Assembly: GCF_003323715.1 (NCBI RefSeq)
Contig: NZ_QOIN01000048.1
Coordinates: forward strand, 682,001-746,000
DNA from: Streptomyces diacarni
Lineage (GTDB): Bacteria; Actinomycetota; Actinomycetes; Streptomycetales; Streptomycetaceae
Reading direction: 5' to 3'
DNA: 64,000 nt
Shown here: piece after piece, positions 17,424-25,188 of the stretch
How positions within the stretch are numbered: position 1 is the first letter of the stretch
How the letters are laid out: the number at the start of each line of letters is the position of its first letter
Position numbers and translations under genes: made by a program
The notes under the pieces: model-generated
What the model was told of the DNA's origin: nothing
Seen by the model: only the letters and a program-made list of their open reading frames with translations
Databases searched by the model: none

Positions 17424-18580
17424 CGCCCGGCTGCGGGGCGTCCCAGGGCGGGAGCCGCGAGGAGGCGAGCCCGGGGGGCGGGATACCGGCCGCCCCCGTG
17501 GCCACGCCGTCACCCGGCGACGCGGAGGGCACCGCCCCGTCGTCCCGCGAGGTGCCGGGCACCGCCTCTTTGCCCGGCGGCCGAGAGGGCACCGCCCCCT
17601 CACCCGGCGACGCGGAAGGCACGGCCCCGTCGCGCGGCGGCCGAGGGGGCGTCGGTCCGTCCCCCGGCAGCGTGGATGCTCTCGCTGTCCGAACCGTCCT
17701 CGGGGATCTGCCCGCAGCCGAGTTGGGTGTCTGTGACAGCCACGACCACCTCTTTCTGCGCAGTCCGCGGCTGCCCGGCGAGGAGCTGACCGACGCCGAT
17801 GCCGCGGAGCGGCAACTGCGCGAGTTCGCCGCGCATGGTGGGCAAAGCCTCGTGCAGTGGACGCCTTACGGGATGGGCCGTCACACCGGTGGGCTGGCGG
17901 AGCTGGCCCGTCGCACAGGTGTCCGGCTGGTCGCGGCGACGGGGCTGCACCAGGCCGTCCACTACGCCGAGGAGCCCCCTGCCGACCTCGCTGAGCTCTT
18001 CGTGGAGGAGCTGACCGAGGGGGTGCGTGGGAGCGTCTGCGGTGCGGCACCGAGGGCGGGTCTGATCAAGGTCGCAGGAGACTTCCACGGGCTCGGCCCG
18101 CACGCGCGGCGGACGCTGACGGCGGCAGCCGAGGCCCACCACGCGACCGGCGCCCCGATCGCCGTCCATCTGGAGCTGGGCACGGGCGCGGCTCAGGTCC
18201 TCAGCCTCCTGTGCGGGCGGTTGGGCGTACCGCCGGCCCGTGTGCTGCTGGGGCATCTGGGCCGGTGTCCGGACCTCCGGATGCAGCGGGAGGCGGCGCG
18301 CTCCGGGGCCTGGCTGGTGTTCGACGGTCCCTCACGTGCGCATCACGCAACGGACTGGCGGCTGTTCGACAGCCTCGCGGACCTGGCGGAGCGCGGGTAT
18401 GGCGACCGCCTGCTGCTGGGAGGGGACACGGTCACGGCGGCGGCGCGGGCCGAGGGCGGCGTACCGCAGGTGAGTCGCGTGCTGCGGCCGCGTGTGGAGC
18501 GTGAGTTGGGCGAGGGCCTGGCCCGACGCGTCTTCGTCGACAATCCCGCGCAGGCTTTCGCCGTCGACTGGAAGGGCTGA
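17420..18580 (+). CDS. phosphotriesterase-family metallohydrolase with repetitive N-terminal extension
   Basis: Amidohydrolase-fold enzyme of the phosphotriesterase family (386 residues from this start). The expected binuclear-metal ligands are visible in order: HDH in CDSHDHLF, the bridging lysine in GLIKVAG, His in AVHLELG, His in LGHLGRC and Asp in LLLGGD. The catalytic domain begins only at about residue 85 (VDALAVRTVLGDL). The first 84 residues are Pro/Gly/Ala repeats around EGTAPS. The GTG start overlaps the tetR stop as GTGA, indicating coupling; an internal GTG at 17672 would give a normal-length enzyme without the repeats. Members act as lactonases or esterases; the substrate is unknown, perhaps related to the TetR ligand. 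Confidence 0.75.
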   Translation: MTPGCGASQGGSREEASPGGGIPAAPVATPSPGDAEGTAPSSREVPGTASLPGGREGTAPSPGDAEGTAPSRGGRGGVGPSPGSVDALAVRTVLGDLPAAELGVCDSHDHLFLRSPRLPGEELTDADAAERQLREFAAHGGQSLVQWTPYGMGRHTGGLAELARRTGVRLVAATGLHQAVHYAEEPPADLAELFVEELTEGVRGSVCGAAPRAGLIKVAGDFHGLGPHARRTLTAAAEAHHATGAPIAVHLELGTGAAQVLSLLCGRLGVPPARVLLGHLGRCPDLRMQREAARSGAWLVFDGPSRAHHATDWRLFDSLADLAERGYGDRLLLGGDTVTAAARAEGGVPQVSRVLRPRVERELGEGLARRVFVDNPAQAFAVDWKG

Positions 18581-18692
18581 GCCCCATCCGCTGACCGACA
18601 CCGGCTGCCGGCGACACTCTCCGTCAGCCCTGGAAGACGCGTATACGGCCCCGCACCGACCCGAAACGATCCGACCAGCCAGGAGTCCTCTC

Positions 18693-19460
18693 TTGTTCGT
18701 CTTTGCGCAGATCAGTGACATCCATCTCGGTCAGGACCGGGGGGACGAGGGGGTGCGGGCGCGGGCTCGTGCCGAACGGGTGCTGGCCTCTCTCGCGGCT
18801 CTTCCGGGCGAGTTGGACGCCGTGCTGCTCACCGGGGACATCGCCGACCACGGGACGGTGGGCGAGTACTGGCTGGCGGCCAAGCTGTTCGCCGAGCACG
18901 GGGTCATGCCACTCATCTGTCCGGGCAACCACGATGTGCGGGGCCCGTACCGCTCCGTCCTGCTGGGCGGGGACGGGGCCGACGCCTCGCCCGTCAACCA
19001 GGCACACCACCTGCTCGGCGCGACGCTCCTGATGTGCGACTCCAGTGTGCCCGGCAAGGGGCACGGCTACCTCGACGACACGACGCTCGCCTGGCTCGAC
19101 GCGGAGCTGACCGCGGCGCCGGACGACAAGCCGGCCTTCGTCTGTTTCCACCACCCGCCCGTCCCGCTGCACGGCCAGTACGTCGATGCGATCCGGCAGT
19201 TCGGCGAGGAGCGTCTTGCCGAGGTCGTCGGCCGGCACGGCAACGTCGCCGGTCTGCTGTGCGGGCACAGCCACACCCCCGCGGTCACCACTTTCGCGGG
19301 GCTGCCGTTGGTGGCGGCACCGGGGGTGGTCTCGACGCTCAGGATGCCCTGGGAGGGTGAGGACGACGGCCCCCTCGACCACGAACTGCCGCCACTGATC
19401 GCCTTCCACGTGTACGACGACGAGGGGAGGCTCACCACCCACTTCCGCGTCGTACCGTGA
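18693..19460 (+). CDS. calcineurin-like metallophosphoesterase (CpdA-type)
   Basis: A 255-residue binuclear metallophosphoesterase. All family motifs are present: QISDIHLG (D-x-H), LLTGDIADHG (GDxxD), CPGNHDVRG (GNHD), CFHHPPVP and LLCGHSHTP (GHxH). The arrangement and length match 3',5'-cyclic nucleotide phosphodiesterases of the CpdA/Rv0805 type, but other phosphodiesters are possible. The TTG start is chosen because AGGAG lies seven bases upstream and because FVFAQISDIHLG is where the family begins; upstream codons are low-complexity. It is 112 bases after the phosphotriesterase gene in the same direction. Confidence 0.85.
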   Translation: MFVFAQISDIHLGQDRGDEGVRARARAERVLASLAALPGELDAVLLTGDIADHGTVGEYWLAAKLFAEHGVMPLICPGNHDVRGPYRSVLLGGDGADASPVNQAHHLLGATLLMCDSSVPGKGHGYLDDTTLAWLDAELTAAPDDKPAFVCFHHPPVPLHGQYVDAIRQFGEERLAEVVGRHGNVAGLLCGHSHTPAVTTFAGLPLVAAPGVVSTLRMPWEGEDDGPLDHELPPLIAFHVYDDEGRLTTHFRVVP

Positions 19461-19604
19461 CCGGATCCTGCTCCGTCCGGTAAGGGTCCTGGACCGGCCC
19501 TCCCTCTGCGCAGCCCGGTTACAGTGCTCGACAGTGCTCAGGTGAACGCAGTTCCGCAGTACTCGCGTGCGAGGTGGCCGCATCCACAGGGGAGGTGGGG
19601 ATCG

Positions 19605-19751
19605 ATGTCCTTGCGTGAACAGTGGCAGCGGCGGCGCGTCGGCCGCACCCTGACGACCGCCGTGGCGGGTATCGCTCTGCTGCTGTTGCTCGTGGTCCTC
19701 GTCCTGATGCTGACCGGTCACTACACGCCGCCGGACGACGCGACACCGTGA
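19605..19751 (+). CDS. small single-pass membrane protein
   Basis: A 48-residue protein, MSLREQWQRRRVGRTL followed by one strongly hydrophobic helix (about residues 19-39, AVAGIALLLLLVVLVLMLTG) and a short polar tail. The basic N-terminus suggests it stays inside the cell. The purine-rich GGAGGTGGGG lies immediately upstream, which supports translation. A -10-like TACAGT occurs at 19520-19525. Function is unknown; I do not recognise a family. Confidence 0.55.
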   Translation: MSLREQWQRRRVGRTLTTAVAGIALLLLLVVLVLMLTGHYTPPDDATP

Positions 19752-19768
19752 AGCGGCGCGCGCCGCAC

Positions 19769-19906
19769 GCACAGCGAGGAGCGGCACGTCAGCGCGGCAC
19801 ACAGCGGCGCATCCGCACAGCGACGGGCGATACGCCTGCACAGCGACGGGCGACACGTCCGCACCAGGAAGAGGGCAGCGTCCGCGCAGTGAACAGCGCC
19901 ACGTCC
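19769..19906. repeat. array of six consecutive 23-bp tandem repeats
   Basis: Six abutting units of exactly 23 bases: 19769-19791, 19792-19814, 19815-19837, 19838-19860, 19861-19883 and 19884-19906. The pattern starts GC(A/G)CAGCGA, continues with a GGGCG core and ends ACGTCC. Units 3 and 4 differ at three positions; unit 2 is the most diverged. Because 23 is not a multiple of three, the array cannot encode a protein repeat. It starts 17 bases after the small membrane protein gene. The rest of the gap up to 20159 has no gene. Confidence 0.75.
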
Positions 19907-20147
19907 TGGGGCTCTCAGCGGGCGCGGCCTCCCCCCGGCCGCGGCCTTGCTCCCCCGGTCCCCGGGACGTGGCGCTCTTCCTGGAACCAGAAGGTACGCG
20001 GGTGGCGGCTGTCCGGTCGTCACCGTACGGCGGTAAGTGGAACCTGTCCTTCTGCGGTAGCCGGCGCGCAGATGTCGTACCAGCGCGGTAGAAGGCGTGC
20101 CGCCCACACAGCGCGTCCGGTGGATGTTGGCCGTCCGCAGGGGTGGC

Positions 20148-20153
20148 TACGCT
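20148..20153 (+). promoter_or_regulatory. possible -10 box for leaderless kinase transcript
   Basis: TACGCT fits the TANNNT -10 pattern and lies six bases before the ATG of the histidine kinase, where no ribosome binding site is visible at the usual distance. This combination is typical of leaderless transcripts in actinomycetes. The -35 is unclear. Confidence 0.35.
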
Positions 20154-20159
20154 GCGACG

Positions 20160-21392
20160 ATGCTGAGCACGACGGCCTGGACCCAGCTGCGCCGCGCGGT
20201 CGAACGCGTACCGGCGTGGGCCTACGACGGTGCCATCGCGCTCGCCATCACGGCCGTCAGCCTCCTGCTGGGCCACGACCGCACCCCCCTGGGCTGGTCG
20301 GGTCTGGACACGGTGGGCACCCTGCTGACCTGTGCGGTGAATCTTCCGCTCGCCTTCCGGCGGCGGAATCCGGTCATTCTGTGCCTCGGCGTCCTCACGG
20401 TCTGGACCGTGTACGTCGCCCTGGACTACTGGCCCGTCGTCAACACCCTGGGACCGCTCCTCGCGCTGTACACCGTCGCCTCCTCCCGCCCGCTGCGCTC
20501 GGCGCTCCCGTGCGCGCTGCTGCTGGCCGGGGTGTGGAACTTCGCGGGGACGACGGGCCACGAGAGCGCGTGGGCCACCGTGCTCGGGCAGAGCCTGCTC
20601 TACACCAGCGTCATCTGCGGATTCGGCTACCTGGCGCGCAAGTCGGCACAGCGCAACGTCGAACTGGCGGACCTCACCGGGCAGCTGCGCCGTGAACGGG
20701 CCGGGGCCGAGCGCCGCGCCGTCGCCGAGGAGCGGGTCCGCATCGCCCGGGAGCTGCACGACGTGGTGGCGCACCACATGTCGGTGATCTCCGTCCAGGC
20801 GGGCCTGGCCGGATACGTCTTCGACTCCGATCCGGGGACCGCGCGAGGTGCCCTCGGCACCATCTCCGACACCTCCGGGGAGGCCCTGGCCGAACTGCGG
20901 CGGCTGCTGGCGGTGTTGCGCATCGAGGACGGCGACCGTCTGGACGGCGGTGACGCGCGGCTCGTCGAGCGTGGCAATACGGACGCCGCGTTCGGCCCCG
21001 CCCCCGGGCTCGACCAACTGCCCGAGCTGGCGGAGCGCGTCCGCGGGGCGGGCATAGCCGTGCGCGTCACGGTCACCGGTGAGCCCCGCGATCTGGCGCC
21101 CGGTCTCGGACAGTGCGCCTACCGTGTCGTCCAGGAAGCGCTCACCAACGTCCTCAAACACGCCTACCCCGCCCAGGCTTACGTCACCGTCAGCTACGAG
21201 CCACGCCAGTTGGCCGTGACCGTCACGAACGACGGCCGTCGTACGCCCGTGCCGCCCGGCCTGGGTTCGCCCCCTCCCAGCGGGCACGGCTTGATTGGGA
21301 TGCGGGAGCGCGCAAGGATCTACGGGGGCCGGTTGGAGGCCGGGCCCCGGGCGAGCGGCGGTTTCGAGGTGCGACTGCTCCTTCCCGCCTGA
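20160..21392 (+). CDS. NarL-type sensor histidine kinase
   Basis: A 410-residue membrane sensor kinase. Four to five hydrophobic segments occupy residues about 22-158. The dimerisation/phosphoacceptor helix ARELHDVVAHHMSVISVQAG places the phosphorylated histidine at H200. The ATPase domain shows the N box in VVQEALTNVLKHA and a G box in GHGLIGMRERA. This is the HisKA_3 class that works with LuxR-type response regulators, and such a gene follows 33 bases downstream. The ATG is preceded by a -10-like TACGCT and no clear ribosome binding site. The signal is unknown. Confidence 0.92.
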   Translation: MLSTTAWTQLRRAVERVPAWAYDGAIALAITAVSLLLGHDRTPLGWSGLDTVGTLLTCAVNLPLAFRRRNPVILCLGVLTVWTVYVALDYWPVVNTLGPLLALYTVASSRPLRSALPCALLLAGVWNFAGTTGHESAWATVLGQSLLYTSVICGFGYLARKSAQRNVELADLTGQLRRERAGAERRAVAEERVRIARELHDVVAHHMSVISVQAGLAGYVFDSDPGTARGALGTISDTSGEALAELRRLLAVLRIEDGDRLDGGDARLVERGNTDAAFGPAPGLDQLPELAERVRGAGIAVRVTVTGEPRDLAPGLGQCAYRVVQEALTNVLKHAYPAQAYVTVSYEPRQLAVTVTNDGRRTPVPPGLGSPPPSGHGLIGMRERARIYGGRLEAGPRASGGFEVRLLLPA

Positions 21393-21425
21393 GAGCCCTG
21401 ACAGCGCAGGGGGGGGAAGAACACG

Positions 21426-22130
21426 GTGACGACCAGGGTTCTCGTCGTCGACGACCAGGTGCTCATCCGGGCGGGGGTCGCCGCCCTGCTGCGGGCGGCG
21501 CCCGGTATGGAGGTCGTCGGCGAGGCGTCCGACGGGGACGAGGCGGTCAGCTTGGCCGCGGAACACCGTCCGGACGTCATCCTCATGGACATTCGGATGC
21601 CCGGCACCAGCGGTATCACCGCCACCGAACGCATCCTGGAGGCGAGCGGCGAGCCTCGCCCCCGCATCCTGGTGCTGACCACGTTCGACCTCGACGAGTA
21701 CGTCTACGCGGCGCTGCGCGCCGGTGCGTGCGGTTTCCTGCTGAAGGACACCGGGCCGCAGCGACTGCTGGCCGCCGTCGCCGCGGTCGCCGAGGGGGAC
21801 ACGCTCTTCTCCCCGAGCGTCACGCGCCGACTGATCGAGGCGTACGCGCCGGCGGTGGACCAGAGCGCGCCGCCTCCCGAGACTCTCGAGGTGCTCACCG
21901 GCAGGGAGGTGGACGTGCTCAGGCTGGTCGCGGGCGGCCTCTCCAACCCCGAGATCGCCGAAACCCTGGTCATCAGCGAGTCCACGGTCAAGACGCATCT
22001 CAACCGCACCATGGCCAAGCTCGACCTGGGCAGCCGTGCCCAGGCCGTCGTCCTGGCGTACGAATCCGGTCTGGTCACCCCGGGCGGCGGCCACGCGGGC
22101 GGAACCCACCCGGCCGGAGCGGGCGCGTAG
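21426..22130 (+). CDS. NarL/LuxR-type response regulator
   Basis: A 234-residue transcription factor that is the partner of the kinase just upstream. The receiver domain has the acidic pair D9-D10, the phosphoacceptor D55 in DVILMDIRMPG and the conserved lysine in FLLKDTG. The C-terminal LuxR helix-turn-helix is at about 150-208 (LTGREVDVLRLVAGGLSNPEIAETL, then STVKTHL). The GTG start follows a GGGGGGGAAGA stretch. The protein ends in a short Gly/His-rich tail, and tandem repeats start at its stop codon. Confidence 0.93.
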   Translation: MTTRVLVVDDQVLIRAGVAALLRAAPGMEVVGEASDGDEAVSLAAEHRPDVILMDIRMPGTSGITATERILEASGEPRPRILVLTTFDLDEYVYAALRAGACGFLLKDTGPQRLLAAVAAVAEGDTLFSPSVTRRLIEAYAPAVDQSAPPPETLEVLTGREVDVLRLVAGGLSNPEIAETLVISESTVKTHLNRTMAKLDLGSRAQAVVLAYESGLVTPGGGHAGGTHPAGAGA

Positions 22131-22211
22131 AGCAGCCTCTGGTCCGAAGCGGGCACGTGGAGCAACCCTGGTCCGAAGCGGCCACTGGAGCAGCCTCTGG
22201 CGAGGCACCTG
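22130..22211. repeat. three ~29-bp tandem repeats at the response-regulator stop codon
   Basis: Units 22130-22159, 22160-22187 and 22188-22211 all begin GAGCA(G/A)CC; the first two share TGGTCCGAAGCGG. The first unit begins on the last base of the response-regulator TAG. The remaining gap up to the acyl-CoA dehydrogenase shows no gene. Confidence 0.6.
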
Positions 22212-22390
22212 GCGCGAGGACGGTGGGCCGGTTGTGCCGGCATCGTGCGCGCGGTGAATGGTAGGGGCGGAACGAATCGGGTACACACGACCGAGCAGGA
22301 TGTGACCGTGACCGCCCCGAGGGCGCCTGCCGGGCACCACCACCGTCACGGACCGCGAACCGCCTCCCACACTTCTTTGAGGTGAGTGAG

Positions 22391-24361
22391 ATGACCGTCT
22401 CCGAACGCGAAGCCCGCGAAGTCGCCGAGGCGGCCAGGGAGAAGGACTGGCGCAAGCCCAGCTTCGCCAAGGAACTGTTCCTCGGCCGCTTCCGCCTCGA
22501 TCTGCTCCACCCGCACCCGGAACCGGCGGCCGAGGACATCGCGCGGGGCGAGGAGTTCCTGGCCAGGCTGCGCGACTTCGTCGAGACGACGGTTGACGGG
22601 CCACTGATCGAACGTGAGTCCAGGATCCCGGACGAGGTGATCACCGGCCTGAAGGAACTCGGGGCGCTCGGCATGAAGGCCGGCACCGAGTACGGCGGGC
22701 TCGGACTCACCCAGGTGTACTACAACAAGGCACTCGCCCTGGTCAGCTCCGCCAGCCCGGCGGTGGGCGCACTGCTGTCCGCACACCAGTCCATCGGCGT
22801 ACCGCAGCCCGTGAAGATGTTCGGCAGCCAGGAGCAGAAGGACGCCTTCCTGCCGCGCTGCGCCCGCAGCGACATCTCCGCGTTCCTGCTGACCGAACCC
22901 GACGTGGGCTCCGACCCCGCACGGCTGGCGACCACCGCCGTGCCCGACAGTGGTGGCACCTCCGGGCCCCACGAGGCAGAGGGCGAGGAAGACTACCTGC
23001 TCGACGGGGTGAAGCTGTGGACCACCAACGGGGTGATCGCCGACCTGCTCGTCGTCATGGCACGCGTGCCCGAGCCCGCCCCCGACGCCCCGCGCCGCGC
23101 CGCGGGGCACAAGGGAGGCATCACCGCGTTCGTCGTCGAGGCCTCCTCCGAGGGCATCACCGTGGAGAACCGGAACGCCTTCATGGGGCTGCGCGGCATC
23201 GAGAACGGTGTCACGCGCTTCCACCGGGTGCGCGTCCCCGCGGCCAACCGCATCGGTCCCGAGGGCGCCGGGCTCAAGATCGCGCTCACCACGCTCAACA
23301 CCGGCCGTCTCTCCCTGCCCGCCACCTGCGTCGGTGCGGGGAAATGGTGCCTGCGCATCGCCCGCCAGTGGTCCCGTGAACGCGTCCAGTGGGGCAGGCC
23401 AGTCGCCGAGCACGAGGCCGTCGGCGGCAAGATCTCCTTCATCGCCGCGACGACGTTCGCGCTGGAGGCCGTGCTCGACCTGTCCTCGCAGATGGCCGAC
23501 GAGGAGCGCAACGACATCCGCATCGAGGCCGCGCTCGCCAAGCTCTACGGCAGTGAGATGGCCTGGAAGATGGCCGACGAGCTGGTCCAGATCCGCGGCG
23601 GGCGCGGTTTCGAGACCGCCGCGTCCCTCGCCGCCCGCGGCGAACGCGGCGTCCCCGCCGAACAGCTCTTGCGCGACCTGCGCATCAACCGCATCTTCGA
23701 GGGCTCGACGGAGATCATGCACCTGCTGATCGCCCGCGAGGCCGTGGACGCGCACCTGTCCGTCGCCGGCGACCTCATCGACCCGGCCAAGACGTTGACC
23801 GACAAGCGCAAGGCAGCCGTCACGGCGGGCACCTTCTACGCCAAATGGCTGCCCCGCCTCGTCGCCGGCTCGGGCCAGCTGCCAGGCGCCTACGCCGAGT
23901 TCGGCACGCTCGCCCCGCACCTGCGCCACGTCGAGCGCACCGCACGCAAGCTCGCCCGCTCCACCTTCTACGCGATGTCGCGCTGGCAGGGCCGGATGGA
24001 GACTAAACAGGGCTTCCTCGGCCGCATCGTGGACATCGGTGCCGAGCTGTTCGCGATGAGCGCCGCCTGTGTGCGCGCGGAGAAGCTGCGGCGCGACGGC
24101 ACCGACGGTGCCGAAGGACAGGCCGCGTACCAGCTCGCGGACGCGTTCTGCCGCCAGTCCCGCATCCGCGTCGACGAGCTGTTCGACCGCCTGTGGGCCA
24201 ACACCGACTACCTCGACCGCAAGGTCGTCCGCGAAGTCCTCGGCGGTTCCTACACCTGGCTGGAGGAAGGCGTCATCGACCCCTCAACCGACGGCCCGTG
24301 GATCGCGGAGGCGGCCCCTGGACCGTCCACGAAGGAGAACGTCCATCGACGTATCCGCTGA
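22391..24361 (+). CDS. acyl-CoA dehydrogenase with C-terminal extension
   Basis: FAD-dependent dehydrogenase of fatty acyl-CoA thioesters, 656 residues, longer than the usual 380-400 because of an extra C-terminal helical region like that of VLCAD/FadE-type enzymes. Visible motifs are FLLTEPDVGSDPARL and KLWTTNGVIADL for flavin and substrate binding, GRGFETAASLAARGER, and RINRIFEGSTEIMHLLIAREA carrying the ACAD C-terminal signature. The ATG is chosen with GAGGTG six bases upstream; a GTG nine bases earlier in frame is the alternative. It follows the two-component system by 260 bases, and there is no electron-transfer partner in the window. Chain-length preference cannot be read. Confidence 0.9.
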   Translation: MTVSEREAREVAEAAREKDWRKPSFAKELFLGRFRLDLLHPHPEPAAEDIARGEEFLARLRDFVETTVDGPLIERESRIPDEVITGLKELGALGMKAGTEYGGLGLTQVYYNKALALVSSASPAVGALLSAHQSIGVPQPVKMFGSQEQKDAFLPRCARSDISAFLLTEPDVGSDPARLATTAVPDSGGTSGPHEAEGEEDYLLDGVKLWTTNGVIADLLVVMARVPEPAPDAPRRAAGHKGGITAFVVEASSEGITVENRNAFMGLRGIENGVTRFHRVRVPAANRIGPEGAGLKIALTTLNTGRLSLPATCVGAGKWCLRIARQWSRERVQWGRPVAEHEAVGGKISFIAATTFALEAVLDLSSQMADEERNDIRIEAALAKLYGSEMAWKMADELVQIRGGRGFETAASLAARGERGVPAEQLLRDLRINRIFEGSTEIMHLLIAREAVDAHLSVAGDLIDPAKTLTDKRKAAVTAGTFYAKWLPRLVAGSGQLPGAYAEFGTLAPHLRHVERTARKLARSTFYAMSRWQGRMETKQGFLGRIVDIGAELFAMSAACVRAEKLRRDGTDGAEGQAAYQLADAFCRQSRIRVDELFDRLWANTDYLDRKVVREVLGGSYTWLEEGVIDPSTDGPWIAEAAPGPSTKENVHRRIR

Positions 24362-24955
24362 GCGCACGCGCCAGGGGGTCGTCCTGGACCACGTGGCCCG
24401 CGCCGGCGAGGCCGACCCGCTGGTGCCCGTCTCCGCGTCCGCGGCCGACGCCGGATCGGGCGGCGATCCCTCCGGCTCGTCCGAACGTGCAGCAGACCGG
24501 CGCCGCCGCGCCCGCTGCGCACAGCGGTGCTGTTGGAGGGCCGCCGCGGCCGTACGGCAGCCCGGATACCGGGCGAGCACATCGGCGCTCCATTCCGCGG
24601 CCGAAGCCCCTCCTGGGGGGGGGCGAACGCCGGCCACGTCGCGGGGAAGCGGCAGGGGTTCCGGCTCGGCAGGCACCCGCGGCGGCGCCGGCCCCAGCAG
24701 GCCGTACAGGTGTTCCCGCAGCGGGCAGGCGGGCAGGCGTCCCCGGCCGGGCGAAGGCACCGGCCGCCGCCTGCCGTACGGGCGGGCCGGTGCTCCGCCA
24801 GCCGGCACGCGCTCCACCTGCTCCTCGTAGGGCGCCCGCTCCAGCCTTAGCCCGGATGCGCCCTCCGCCAGGTCCGCCGTGGGGGGGCGCCACGCGCCAC
24901 CGAGCAGCTCGCTCCCGCCCTCGTAGGCCCCCACCGGCGGACCGGGCGCCGCCAC
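24284..24955 (-). CDS. doubtful proline-rich hypothetical protein
   Basis: I do not recognise this protein. On the minus strand between the acyl-CoA dehydrogenase and dxr, the frame reading VAAPGPPVGAYEGGSELLGG and RLERAPYEEQVERVPAG has, from about 24660 to 24955, the base pattern of a real actinomycete gene: third positions almost all G/C and second positions far lower. The pattern fades below about 24620, where a run of nine G (24615-24623) occurs, so the C-terminal part may be frame-shifted, and the end overlaps the acyl-CoA dehydrogenase. The GTG start is a guess without a good ribosome binding site. It may be a pseudogene. Confidence 0.3.
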   Translation of the reverse strand: MAAPGPPVGAYEGGSELLGGAWRPPTADLAEGASGLRLERAPYEEQVERVPAGGAPARPYGRRRPVPSPGRGRLPACPLREHLYGLLGPAPPRVPAEPEPLPLPRDVAGVRPPPGGASAAEWSADVLARYPGCRTAAAALQQHRCAQRARRRRSAARSDEPEGSPPDPASAADAETGTSGSASPARATWSRTTPWRVRSADTSMDVLLRGRSRGRLRDPRAVG

Positions 24956-25188
24956 GTAGAGCGCCGTCGGTCCTGTACGCCGTATTCCCGGTCGGGCGGC
25001 GTTCCCGGGTGTGCGCTCGACGGCGTGGCCGTGACCGTACTGGGGCGTGCCGGGTCCTCCGGGCGGGACCGGTGGGGGCGGGGGCGGCGGGCCGCGCGCC
25101 CCCGGGTGCGCCTGTCGTCGGGTACGCCGGGGGTGGCGTACCCCGGTGCGCTGTCCTGGCCGGCTCAGGGAGCGGACACAATAGGGGC

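Noticed and set aside
17420..17671. The EGTAPS repeats as a separate small gene
   Set aside because: They are in frame with the phosphotriesterase domain with no stop between, so at most they are an extension of that protein.
19769..19906. The six 23-bp units as a CRISPR array
   Set aside because: The units abut without spacers and drift in sequence; no cas gene is present in the window.
18624..22604. A minus-strand open frame of over 1300 codons
   Set aside because: It runs antisense to the phosphoesterase, small membrane protein, kinase and response regulator, whose motifs are clear. Long antisense frames are expected in very GC-rich sequence.
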